Below, in pieces: positions 1-6,199 of a DNA stretch of 6,199 nt (position 1 is its first letter; every line of letters begins with the position of its first letter). Origin of the DNA: Anaerolineaceae bacterium (GTDB lineage Bacteria > Chloroflexota > Anaerolineae > Anaerolineales > Anaerolineaceae); NCBI GenBank assembly GCA_011620445.1, contig WOZB01000085.1:1-6199 (forward strand), read 5' to 3'. The notes beneath the pieces were generated by a model that made no database searches, was not told where the DNA came from, and saw nothing but the letters and a program-made list of their open reading frames with translations. The translations under genes were made by a program, and so were the position numbers.

Positions 1-927
1 CAGCTGCAGGCTGTTGCCACAAACCGCAATCAAACAGCTGACCTTACGCAGGATAGCATCTTGGTGAGCAATCTCGAAAGCAGCATCAACAATTACGAGA
101 AAGAATTAAAAGCAGAAGTGCCCTCGCGCCTGGCGGAAGTTGAGAATGTGTTGCAGCGCTTTGAATTGCGCGGGCAGGAGTTTTTTGATAACACCTTTCG
201 CCTAGGCAACATCCGTACCCTAACCAACAGCGAGAAGGTCAAAGCCAAGTTTGAGCACGAAGTGGTGGCAGATGTTCCGCAAGAAATCGACGATAAGGTC
301 CGCAATTTAATAGATTGGCTGGTCGATAAAGATTTGCACATTTGGTATCAAGTTGCGGGTGCCCTCGACCGCCGTCAGGCAGCCAGCCAGCGTGAAATGC
401 CAACCGGGGCTAACCCACACAACAGCAAACGCGCTGAGTTAATCGCCAGTGTCGGTCAGACCATTAAAGCGATTGTTGCGGCTTATGACCGTCAGAAGGA
501 AGCCGATGAGCTCGGCGTCTTAGTTACCGAAGCAGTGTCGCAAACGGCACTTTTTGAGGTCAGTGCGCTCGGCATCGGCGCTCTGGTCGCCACTATTCTC
601 ACCACCCGTGCCCTGGACGTCACCGGTATCGTCGCGGCCGGCGCCCTCTCTATTCTGGGATTTTTTGTGATCCCCTATAAAAAGAGCCGCGCCAAGGAAA
701 ACTTCAAAAAGAAAATGGAAGAACTGCGCCAGTCGCTCATGCAAACACTTCGCAGCGCCTTTAATAAAGAATTTGAACTTGCAATTATGCGTTTACGTGA
801 CAACATTTCCCCTTACACCCAGTATGTGCATTCGGAACAACAACGCTTGGCTGCCAATCAAGCCATCCTCGATCTTTTGGAGGCAAAAATCCAGGACTTG
901 AAACAAGAAGTGCCCAAGGTACTCTAA
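1..927 (+). CDS. C-terminal part of a probable dynamin-like GTPase (partial, open at left edge)
   Basis: The reading frame has no stop from base 1, so this is the last 308 residues of a longer protein; the TTG at 61 is only an internal codon. The GTPase domain with its P-loop would lie upstream and is not seen. What is visible is a mostly helical, charged region (about residues 20-180), then a hydrophobic pair (about 187-226, with ALGIGALVATIL and GIVAAGALSILGFFVIPY), then a strongly basic stretch (YKKSRAKENFKKK) and a second amphipathic helical region to the end. A helical stalk split by a membrane-inserting hairpin is the layout of bacterial dynamin-like proteins and mitofusin relatives, which bind and remodel membranes. 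A hydrophobic hairpin in another coiled-coil membrane protein could look similar, so the family call rests on architecture and general sequence character. The gene ends with TAA, 149 bases before the lipoprotein gene on the same strand. Confidence 0.65.
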   Translation, partial: QLQAVATNRNQTADLTQDSILVSNLESSINNYEKELKAEVPSRLAEVENVLQRFELRGQEFFDNTFRLGNIRTLTNSEKVKAKFEHEVVADVPQEIDDKVRNLIDWLVDKDLHIWYQVAGALDRRQAASQREMPTGANPHNSKRAELIASVGQTIKAIVAAYDRQKEADELGVLVTEAVSQTALFEVSALGIGALVATILTTRALDVTGIVAAGALSILGFFVIPYKKSRAKENFKKKMEELRQSLMQTLRSAFNKEFELAIMRLRDNISPYTQYVHSEQQRLAANQAILDLLEAKIQDLKQEVPKVL

Positions 928-1076
928 AGAATGCCTTCCCGCGCTCGGCTGCTGTACTCGCTCGCTTCAGGCGGTCTGGCCTCATGTTTGTTTTCCAATG
1001 GCACTTTGATTCAAACTCAAGCATTTCGAGCAAACACGTTCTCGCAATTTTGACTCTAAACCAAAGGATTATTCAA
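928..1076. other. Intergenic region between the dynamin-like gene and the lipoprotein gene
   Basis: These 149 bases hold no convincing gene. The frame of the downstream lipoprotein stays open back to 984, but that extension does not look like protein and would bury the signal peptide. A short inverted repeat (AGGC at 969-972 with GCCT at 979-982) is followed by a T-rich stretch and could be a very weak terminator. I see no good -35/-10 pair. Confidence 0.5.
1063..1068 (+). promoter_or_regulatory. Ribosome binding site of the lipoprotein gene
   Basis: AAAGGA lies eight bases before the ATG at 1077. It supports that ATG over the upstream in-frame start at 984, and so places the signal peptide exactly at the N-terminus. 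Confidence 0.65.
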
Positions 1077-2096
1077 ATGAAGTCATTACGCATCCCAACC
1101 CTACTTCTCTGTCTCTCGCTTTTGCTTTCAGCCTGTGCCACGCCTTCCTCGCCTGCGCAAGTACCCGTTGTGCCCAACACAGAGGCAGCTCCCAGCCCAA
1201 GCCAGGTTGCGGAAATGCCCCTTGCCACATTGGCACAGGAAGTCACCCCCGCCGTTGGAGCCACGGAGGCACTTCCCTCTGTGCAAATCACGCCCTCCGA
1301 GTTCTTCAAAGTAATCGTGCCTCTCGGTCAGTTCAATTTCCTCAGTCCAACCGACGCAAAGGTTTCGGTCATGGGTCCCCATGCTTCGGCCACGTGGGAA
1401 GATTTGAACCTGATGGTTGCAATTGCGTATCGTGCGCATACAGTGGATGCCATTGACCCCCTCACCGCTGTTGATCTTGGCATGCTCAATGAAATCGGTA
1501 TCGACCCCGGCCAAGTGCAAGTAAGCCAGGGTGATGAAATCATGGTTTCCGGCTACCCGGCCCGCATCATAAATCTTTCCGTTGATATCGATCAGGCACC
1601 CCTCAAAGGCGAAGCTCTTTCAATTATCCTTACCGACCATTCCTACCTCTTTGTATTCGGCATGCAGATGCTGGTAAAGCCGACGAATGACTGGGAAAAG
1701 GATGGCAAAATGCGCTTCCAGCAGATTGCCAGGTCAATTAATTTTGATCCGAATGCCGACTCAAGCCTTTACGTCCGCTGCGATATGGCCACGGATCTCG
1801 AATACGGTTACAAGCAGGAAAAACCGATCAAAGTTGGCGGTGGTGAATTACTCGGCAAAACCAGGATGGAAGTCTTTATCAACAACCTCTTGGATATGCA
1901 GACCAGTTCTACGCTTGAGATTTTTCCATTGGACCCAATCCAGGCTGGCAGTCAGGTACTCTACCCATGGGAGTTTACTTCCCGGGGTGAAAAGCAGACG
2001 ATTTATATCGATACTACCAATTTTGAGGAACCCAAAATCCCCATCGGCATCTCTTGTCGGGGCATCCTCCCAAGTATTGAGCTTGTAAAGCCATAA
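1077..2096 (+). CDS. Secreted lipoprotein of unknown function
   Basis: The product is 339 residues. The N-terminus is a type II signal peptide: a basic start (MKSLR), a Leu-rich core, and the lipobox L17-S-A-C20, so the mature protein should be lipid-anchored at Cys20 on the outer face of the membrane. Residues 21-70 are a low-complexity Pro/Ala/Thr/Ser linker. Residues 70-223 form a mixed alpha/beta domain with a late hydrophobic strand (SYLFVFGMQM) followed by NDWEKDGKMRFQQIARSINF. That ending recalls PsbP-like/DUF1795-type lipoproteins, where a helix with a 'xxxxSxxF' finish closes the domain, but this is a loose resemblance. Residues 230-339 look like a second beta-rich domain holding the only other cysteines of the mature protein, Cys235 and Cys327, which could pair. 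The ATG at 1077 was chosen over 984 because of the signal peptide and the AAAGGA site. I do not recognise the family. Confidence 0.85.
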   Translation: MKSLRIPTLLLCLSLLLSACATPSSPAQVPVVPNTEAAPSPSQVAEMPLATLAQEVTPAVGATEALPSVQITPSEFFKVIVPLGQFNFLSPTDAKVSVMGPHASATWEDLNLMVAIAYRAHTVDAIDPLTAVDLGMLNEIGIDPGQVQVSQGDEIMVSGYPARIINLSVDIDQAPLKGEALSIILTDHSYLFVFGMQMLVKPTNDWEKDGKMRFQQIARSINFDPNADSSLYVRCDMATDLEYGYKQEKPIKVGGGELLGKTRMEVFINNLLDMQTSSTLEIFPLDPIQAGSQVLYPWEFTSRGEKQTIYIDTTNFEEPKIPIGISCRGILPSIELVKP

Positions 2097-2370
2097 CCTT
2101 GGTTGGTTTGTTTTCAAATTGACTAAACGAAGTCTCGCCGCCTAAAAGGTATTGTCACCCTCACTTGTGAAGGGTCTTCCAGAAACCTAAAACAGAAATA
2201 TGAACCCCATGACGCTTTTGAGTCTCAACGCGATACTGACAGACTCTTCGCTTCGCTCAGAATAACAAAAATACATGCTCAATTAGCCTCAATTTGGTAA
2301 GTAATTTTTCTTTTCAATTTATCGAATATTTGCCTTTTTATCCGCCAGGCTACCCCAACTTGCCATAGGC
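2097..2370. other. Convergent intergenic region, no gene seen
   Basis: This 274-base gap separates the 3' ends of the lipoprotein gene (+) and the Thr-Pro membrane protein gene (-). No coding frame looks real. It holds an imperfect hairpin around 2158-2174 (CCCTCA, loop CTTG, TGAAGGG, with a bulged A), a 6-bp inverted repeat (GAGTCT 2220-2225 with AGACTC 2241-2246, 15-base loop) and an AT-rich stretch from about 2261 to 2340. Neither hairpin is followed by a clean T-run, so no terminator can be assigned firmly. Confidence 0.55.
2241..2266. repeat. Possible dispersed intergenic motif (CTTCGCTTCGCTCAGAATAA type)
   Basis: The stretch contains two adjacent TTCGCT units and the string CTTCGCTTCGCTCAGAATAA. 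Strings of this type, often ending in GAATGACA, are in my recollection scattered through intergenic DNA of many Chloroflexota and some other bacteria. Only one copy is present here, so its repeat nature cannot be shown from the window. A weaker echo (CTCGCTCGCTTCAGG) lies at 957-971. Confidence 0.25.
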
Positions 2371-3231
2371 TCATGGTGTACTTGTCGGGGGCATTGTGCG
2401 CGTTGGTATAGGCGTAATACTGGGTATTAACGTTCGCGTCGGCGTCGGAGTCGAGGTGAGAGTTGGTGTGGCGGAGGGTTGAGGTGGAGTTCCCACCACC
2501 GAAAAATAACCGCTCATCAGCCACTCTTCCCCCACAAATAGCTGCAACTCATAAGCCCCAGGCAGCCAATCCTCTGCCGGCATCTCCAGCGTGGCTAAAC
2601 CGTAGCCGCCAGAGCCGCCTTCCCACTTACTGGTTGTCTGCTGGATGATCTGGCCATCCCGCAGCCAAACTTCGGACCATTGAGTGCCCTGGTCCATATT
2701 GTTGTAGGAGTAAAACCCGATGACTTTTAGAAGCGGGTTCTCAAAAACCTTTCCGGGCTCAATCGGTTGAAAATTTTCATCTGCTTCGGTTGCGAAAACC
2801 AATGAGCTGAAAACCAGGTTCGGGTTTGGCGTGACCAAGGATACAAATTGAGTAGCCAAAGCCTCTGGAATAGAGGGTGTATTAGTGACCGAGGGCGTAT
2901 ATGTGAGTGTAGGGGTCAGTGTGATGGTTGGAGTCAGCGTAATGGTAGGCGTAAGGGTGATAGTCGGTGTCAGCGAAGGGGTCAAAGATGGCGGAAAAAC
3001 CTGGTAAGCCAGCCGTTCACCCCAACGCAGGTTCGTATAGGCAAACCCACCGAAAAGTCCCGCCACCAGCAACAATGCCACTCCCTTTTCAAATAAATGG
3101 CGCCTTTTGAAATAAAAAGGAATCTTTCGGCTGCTGCGGATGGCTTTTAATGCACTTGAAATAGCCCAGAAAGCCGCAAATGCTGCCAGAATACTGAGCA
3201 TAATGATGGTGGTGTGGACGTCAATGCGCAT
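2371..3231 (-). CDS. Two-TM membrane protein with Thr-Pro repeat linkers and an extracellular beta domain
   Basis: The product is 286 residues. TM1 (about 7-29) and TM2 (about 50-66) flank a basic loop (AIRSSRKIPFYFKRRHLFEK) that should be cytoplasmic, which puts the N-terminus and the long C-terminal part outside. Residues 80-120 are a Thr-Pro spacer with four near-identical six-residue units (LTPTIT/LTPTLT). Residues 135-247 form a compact domain with SYNNMDQGTQWSEVW, an RDGQII turn, and a closing PGAYELQLFVGEEWLMSGYFSVV. This looks like a beta-sandwich of the type seen in Chloroflexota surface proteins, but I cannot name a family. Residues 248-286 are a second Thr/Pro/Ser tail. Such stretches may act as glycosylated or cell-wall-spanning spacers. 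The gene is on the same strand as the mevalonate genes, starting 74 bases after the thiolase homologue, but a possible extended -10 just upstream suggests it can be transcribed alone. A link to isoprenoid synthesis is not shown. Confidence 0.8.
   Translation of the reverse strand: MRIDVHTTIIMLSILAAFAAFWAISSALKAIRSSRKIPFYFKRRHLFEKGVALLLVAGLFGGFAYTNLRWGERLAYQVFPPSLTPSLTPTITLTPTITLTPTITLTPTLTYTPSVTNTPSIPEALATQFVSLVTPNPNLVFSSLVFATEADENFQPIEPGKVFENPLLKVIGFYSYNNMDQGTQWSEVWLRDGQIIQQTTSKWEGGSGGYGLATLEMPAEDWLPGAYELQLFVGEEWLMSGYFSVVGTPPQPSATPTLTSTPTPTRTLIPSITPIPTRTMPPTSTP
2902..2973 (-). repeat. 18-bp tandem repeat, four imperfect units, inside the Thr-Pro membrane protein gene
   Basis: Residues 87-110 of the product are LTPTIT three times and LTPTLT once, coded by four 18-base units that differ mainly at third codon positions. 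The silent differences suggest either an old expansion or selection on the protein sequence rather than recent slippage. Less regular Thr-Pro sequence continues on both sides. Confidence 0.75.
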
Positions 3232-3245
3232 GGATATTGCCTGAA

Positions 3246-3254
3246 ATTATAGCA
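3246..3254 (-). promoter_or_regulatory. Possible extended -10 promoter for the Thr-Pro membrane protein gene
   Basis: On the minus strand the sequence reads TGCTATAAT, a perfect -10 hexamer with the TGn extension. No good -35 is seen at 16-18 bases (best is ATGAGT). The hexamer ends 14 bases before the ATG, so the transcript would have a leader of only about 7-9 bases. It lies in the 74-base gap after the thiolase homologue. Confidence 0.4.
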
Positions 3255-3305
3255 GTGATGCGCTTTACACTCATTTACCGCTTTGCCCCCTAATACAAAA
3301 TAGCA

Positions 3306-4469
3306 CTAATTCTTGAGGATGGTCGTCACAGCTGTAGCGCCGGTACCCCCCAAAGCCTGGATCATGCCGATCTTTGCGCCTCTTACCTGGCAATCCCCAG
3401 CCTCGCCTCTTAGTTGCTGCACTGCTTCGTAAGCCTGGTAGATTCCGTTTGCAGCCAAAGGAAAGCCCCTGGCCTTGCAGCCCCCCATGGTTTGGCAAGG
3501 CAGTGAGCCATTACGGTTCAACTCGCCATCCCGGGCCAATTTCCAGGCCTCGCCGCGTTGGGCAAAACCCGCGGCCTCCAGTGAAAGCAGGGCATGCAAG
3601 GTGGTTGCATCCTGGTATTCAAAAAAATCCAGGTCTGCGACTGAAATCCCAGCCTTTTCACAGGCAGCCTGCACCGAAACTGCTGCCGGCTCGAAGAAAA
3701 GCGGGTCTGGCCGGTCATGCAAGGCCAACCTGCCACTGATCAAGCTGCTGGCTGCCACCTCCACCGCTGCGCTGCGCTGATTTTTGCTTAGCAAATCTGC
3801 CCGGGTCAGCAGAAGGGCCGCGGCCCCATCCGCGTAAGGCGCCACATCAAAGAGGTTCATGGGCTCCGCAATCACCCCGGATTTGGCATAAGTCTCAGAG
3901 CTGATGGCTTTACGGTACATCGCCAGCGGGTTTCCAACCCCGTTTTGGTGTGCTAGTATCGCAAAGGCGGCCAAAGACTGTTTGTCCACCTGGTATTCGT
4001 GCAGGTAACGCTGCAGCAGCAAGGCCGCCTGGGCATTCAGGGTCATACTGGTCTCAGACTCAAAATCTGCGTCCAGCGTGCGTGCCAGCATGGTCTCCAG
4101 CTCCGCGTCTACATTGTCGCTGACCTTTTCCACCCCTACGACCAATGCGGTGTCCACAAAGCCGGAACGAATGGCCTGCATAGCCTGGTACAACGCCGCC
4201 GCACCGCCTGCCTCCGCTGCCTCAATCGTGTTGCCTTCTGCGCCATTCAAATTGGCGTACTCACTGATCAGTGCCCCTAAATTCGCCTGGTGGCTGATGC
4301 CTGCGGCCAGCATGTTGCCTACAAACAAGGCTTGAGGTTCCAGCTCCGGGGCCTCCTTGCGGGCCTGCAGGATAACTTGCACCGCCATATTTCGCAGCGA
4401 TAAATCAAAGTAGTAGCCAACCGGCAAGGCGCCGATACCGACGATGACAACTTCAGGGTTTTGCCTCAT
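3306..4469 (-). CDS. Thiolase-superfamily protein, archaeal HMG-CoA-synthase partner type, with catalytic residues replaced
   Basis: The 387-residue product has the length and landmarks of the archaeal acetoacetyl-CoA thiolase that forms a complex with HMG-CoA synthase: [10 protein letters not shown] (48-57), [13 protein letters not shown] (64-76), VVGVEKVSD (110-118), [14 protein letters not shown] (208-221) and a C-terminal GGTGATAV (374-381). The expected active-site motifs are changed. The usual (I/V)EAAC-A-S-G is IEAAEAGG with Glu86 (GAG, 4212-4214) in place of the nucleophilic Cys. The HD motif is EYQD with Gln286. GHP is GFP with Phe336. The C-terminal His-Asn before the GG motif is Gln371-Ala372. 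The frame is intact, so this is not decay. The start overlaps the synthase stop as ATGA. The gene lies last of three coupled mevalonate genes, so a role as a non-catalytic partner of the synthase is the best guess; an altered reaction such as decarboxylation is possible. Confidence 0.85.
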   Translation of the reverse strand: MRQNPEVVIVGIGALPVGYYFDLSLRNMAVQVILQARKEAPELEPQALFVGNMLAAGISHQANLGALISEYANLNGAEGNTIEAAEAGGAAALYQAMQAIRSGFVDTALVVGVEKVSDNVDAELETMLARTLDADFESETSMTLNAQAALLLQRYLHEYQVDKQSLAAFAILAHQNGVGNPLAMYRKAISSETYAKSGVIAEPMNLFDVAPYADGAAALLLTRADLLSKNQRSAAVEVAASSLISGRLALHDRPDPLFFEPAAVSVQAACEKAGISVADLDFFEYQDATTLHALLSLEAAGFAQRGEAWKLARDGELNRNGSLPCQTMGGCKARGFPLAANGIYQAYEAVQQLRGEAGDCQVRGAKIGMIQALGGTGATAVTTILKN

Positions 4470-5599
4470 TTGACCACGATTTCCCCTCGATAGCGCGTAT
4501 AGGTGGCATAATCGATTTCCACCCGCCGCGCGATGTAATCCTGAGTCTTTTTGGCCAGCCCCTGGCGTTCCTTTAGCGCGGAAGTGGTTTCAAGCACAAA
4601 GGCATCCGAACCCGCCCCGGAACCATAAGACACCATCAAGATTCGCTGCCCAGCTTCCGCTATGTCCAGGATAGCCGTCAGTCCGATCATCGCCGCCCCC
4701 GAATAGGTATTTCCAATTACAGGGGAAAGAAGGCCAGTCTTGATTTGTTCCGTGCTGAAACCCAGTTCCTTGCCGATGCGCTGTGGAAACTTGGTGTTCG
4801 GCTGGTGGAAAACGGCATAATCAAAGTCTTTGGCCTTGAGCCCGGTTTCTTCCATCATCGTGCGCGCGGCGCTGCCAATATGTTCAAAGTAGGCCGGCTC
4901 ACCGGTAAAGCGTTGCCCGTGTTCCGGGTAAATTGCGTGGGCGCGCCGCCAGAAATCCGGGGTGTCATCCACAAAGGAATATGCAGCTTCAATCTTTACC
5001 AGGGCCTCTTCTGCCGGTCCCAAAATATAAGCAGCTCCACCGCAAGAAGCGGTGTACTCCAGCGCATCTCCCGGTTTGCCCTGGGCGGTGTCCATGCCAA
5101 TCGCCAGGGCGTATTCACCCATCTCTGAACCTACCAGGCCCATGCCGGCTACAAAAGCTTCCGTCCCCGCCTTGCAGGCAAACTCCCAGTCTCCTGCCGA
5201 AATGTTTTTGGAAGCGCCGATGGCTTCAGCCACTACAGTGCCGCTGGGTTTAACGGCATAGGGGTGCGATTCGCTGCCCACCCAAACCGCCCGCAGCTTC
5301 TGCGGGTCAAGTCGGGCTCTTTTGAGGGCGTTGCGCGCTGCCTCGATGGACATGGTAATCACATCCTCGTCCAGGCCGGCCACAGCCTTTTCCACGATGG
5401 GCAAACCTTCGTCGTTGGCGCCCCAAACCCGGGCTACTTCGCGGGCTGGCAGCCTATACATGGGCACAAAAGCTCCATATCCCACAATGCCAACTGCCCG
5501 CTTGGGCTTCAGTAAGAGTCCCTGCTTATCAAGGAATTTCTCTGTCAATTTTTCCTGTTCAAGTTCCGGTTGTTCGGCTGCATCTTGGTATGCATTCAT
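4466..5599 (-). CDS. Hydroxymethylglutaryl-CoA synthase (archaeal type)
   Basis: The enzyme condenses acetyl-CoA with acetoacetyl-CoA to HMG-CoA in the cytoplasm, the first committed step of the mevalonate route. The 377-residue product follows the archaeal-type family closely: [15 protein letters not shown] (36-50), [13 protein letters not shown] (108-120), [10 protein letters not shown] (139-148), [16 protein letters not shown] (177-192), DDTPDFWRR (211-219), RFTGEPAYF (230-238), [11 protein letters not shown] (264-274) and GSGAGSDAF (326-334). The predicted triad Glu110, Cys142 and His265 is complete. Compared with archaeal relatives, which begin near residue 36, it has an N-terminal extension of about 34 mostly polar residues. 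The start at 5599 is backed by GGAG six bases upstream, and no other Met precedes the conserved core. The start overlaps the reductase stop (TAATG) and the end overlaps the thiolase homologue (ATGA), so all three should be co-translated. Confidence 0.95.
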   Translation of the reverse strand: MNAYQDAAEQPELEQEKLTEKFLDKQGLLLKPKRAVGIVGYGAFVPMYRLPAREVARVWGANDEGLPIVEKAVAGLDEDVITMSIEAARNALKRARLDPQKLRAVWVGSESHPYAVKPSGTVVAEAIGASKNISAGDWEFACKAGTEAFVAGMGLVGSEMGEYALAIGMDTAQGKPGDALEYTASCGGAAYILGPAEEALVKIEAAYSFVDDTPDFWRRAHAIYPEHGQRFTGEPAYFEHIGSAARTMMEETGLKAKDFDYAVFHQPNTKFPQRIGKELGFSTEQIKTGLLSPVIGNTYSGAAMIGLTAILDIAEAGQRILMVSYGSGAGSDAFVLETTSALKERQGLAKKTQDYIARRVEIDYATYTRYRGEIVVK

Positions 5600-6199
5600 T
5601 ATTTTCTCCAGCTTTCCAAAATTTCCTCTGCGCGCGAAGCGCGAATGTCATTTTCTTTGATTAATTGCTCAGCCAGTCTGTCAACCTGGTGCGGCTCAGC
5701 CCCGGTTGCAATCGCCATTTGCCGGGCATGCAAAGCCATGTGGCCTTGTTGGATGCCTTCCGTCGCCAGAGCCCTGAGTGCCCCCAGGTTTTGCGCCAAA
5801 CCGACTGCGGCAATGATACTCCCCAACTCGCGCGCGCTCTCAACGCCCATCAATTTCAAATTTGCCTTCGCGGTTGGGTGCACCCGCGTGGCTCCCCCCA
5901 CGGTACCCACAGCCATGGGCATTTCAATTTCACCTACCAATTCGCCGTGCGTCCCCTTTTTCCAGCGGCTCAAACTGCCATAGCGGCCTTTCATGACCGC
6001 GTAAGCGTGTGCGCCGGCTTCAACAGAGCGCCAGTCATTGCCTGTCGCCATTACAACCGCATCTACCCCGTTCATGATGCCTTTATTGTGCGTGGCAGCC
6101 CTGTATGGGTCAACCGCCGCGAAAGCCCATGCTTCAATAATACTGTCCCTCACCTGTTCGCCGCTAAAATTATCAAACGCCAGCGCGGAAGCTGGAATC
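5599..6199 (-). CDS. mvaA: Hydroxymethylglutaryl-CoA reductase, class II (C-terminal 199 residues, cut by the right edge)
   Basis: The reductase converts HMG-CoA to mevalonate and CoA with two hydride transfers. The frame has no stop up to the window edge, so the GTG at 6153 is internal. The visible part begins [15 protein letters not shown] and includes [15 protein letters not shown] and [17 protein letters not shown], which match the Pseudomonas mevalonii (class II) enzyme rather than the class I type. Lys39 of the fragment aligns with catalytic Lys267, Asp55 with Asp283 (spacing of 16 preserved), and His153 in [10 protein letters not shown] with His381 (spacing of 98 preserved). [14 protein letters not shown] is also typical. 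The N-terminal part with the catalytic Glu and the dinucleotide-binding domain is outside the window, so NADH or NADPH preference cannot be read. The class II enzyme of Pseudomonas degrades mevalonate, but co-translation with HMG-CoA synthase here argues for biosynthesis. The stop shares one base with the synthase ATG. Confidence 0.95.
   Translation of the reverse strand, partial: IPASALAFDNFSGEQVRDSIIEAWAFAAVDPYRAATHNKGIMNGVDAVVMATGNDWRSVEAGAHAYAVMKGRYGSLSRWKKGTHGELVGEIEMPMAVGTVGGATRVHPTAKANLKLMGVESARELGSIIAAVGLAQNLGALRALATEGIQQGHMALHARQMAIATGAEPHQVDRLAEQLIKENDIRASRAEEILESWRK
5606..5609 (-). promoter_or_regulatory. Ribosome binding site of the HMG-CoA synthase gene
   Basis: GGAG lies six bases before the synthase ATG, inside the last codons of the reductase gene. 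It fixes the start that includes the N-terminal extension and supports translational coupling through the TAATG junction. Confidence 0.7.

Noticed and set aside
969..990. Terminator after the dynamin-like gene (AGGC/GCCT stem then T-rich bases)
   Set aside because: The stem is only four base pairs and the T-run is broken; this can occur by chance.
984..1076. In-frame upstream start that would add 31 residues to the lipoprotein
   Set aside because: It would bury the signal peptide and lipobox, has no supporting ribosome site, and the added residues look like translated intergenic DNA. The ATG at 1077 has AAAGGA at the right distance.
1128..1543. Minus-strand open frames opposite the lipoprotein gene
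   Set aside because: They overlap a gene with a clear signal peptide and have no protein-like features.
2158..2174. Rho-independent terminator at the end of the lipoprotein gene
   Set aside because: The stem has a bulge and the following bases (TCTTCCAG) are not a T-run, so it was recorded only as part of the intergenic region.
2902..2973. CRISPR-like or other non-coding repeat array
   Set aside because: The 18-base units are in frame, code for LTPTIT and have no spacers; they are part of a coding Thr-Pro linker.
3306..4469. Thiolase homologue as a pseudogene or sequencing artefact
   Set aside because: The frame is intact at full family length, it is coupled to the synthase, and the changes are clustered at catalytic positions while structural motifs are kept, which does not fit random decay.
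4078..5660. Several long + strand open frames opposite the thiolase homologue, synthase and reductase
   Set aside because: They are antisense to well-conserved genes, have unnatural Cys/Arg/Pro/Ser-rich composition and resemble nothing known.

Overview
The window looks like a piece of a Chloroflexota genome, most likely Anaerolineae. Three things suggest this: a membrane protein with Thr-Pro-rich spacers of the type common in that group, a Thr/Pro/Ala-rich lipoprotein, and a bacterial mevalonate cluster built from an archaeal-type HMG-CoA synthase and a class II HMG-CoA reductase. This is inference from sequence character alone. No rRNA, tRNA, CRISPR array or insertion sequence was seen.

Left part, + strand (1-2096). 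The window opens inside a gene whose product resembles the C-terminal part of a bacterial dynamin-like GTPase: a long helical region, a paired hydrophobic segment and a second helical region. After a 149-base gap comes a 339-residue lipoprotein with a clear lipobox and no family I can name with confidence. From 2097 to 2370 lies a convergent, apparently non-coding gap.

Right part, - strand (2371-6199). Read in the direction of transcription, the order is HMG-CoA reductase (C-terminal 199 residues, cut by the window edge), HMG-CoA synthase, and a thiolase-superfamily protein, with the three genes translationally coupled (TAATG and ATGA junctions). A two-TM surface protein with Thr-Pro repeats follows 74 bases later, with a possible promoter of its own. 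The first three genes belong to the upper mevalonate pathway to isoprenoids: acetoacetyl-CoA plus acetyl-CoA gives HMG-CoA (synthase), which is reduced to mevalonate (reductase).

The most interesting point is the thiolase homologue. It keeps the fold and the conserved glycine motifs of the archaeal thiolase that partners HMG-CoA synthase. However, the residues expected to do the chemistry are replaced at every motif I can align: nucleophilic Cys to Glu86, HD-type His to Gln286, GHP His to Phe336, and the C-terminal His-Asn position to Gln371-Ala372. The HMG-CoA synthase beside it keeps its Glu110/Cys142/His265 triad. The likely reading is a pseudo-thiolase kept as a structural or substrate-handling partner of the synthase, with acetoacetyl-CoA made elsewhere.
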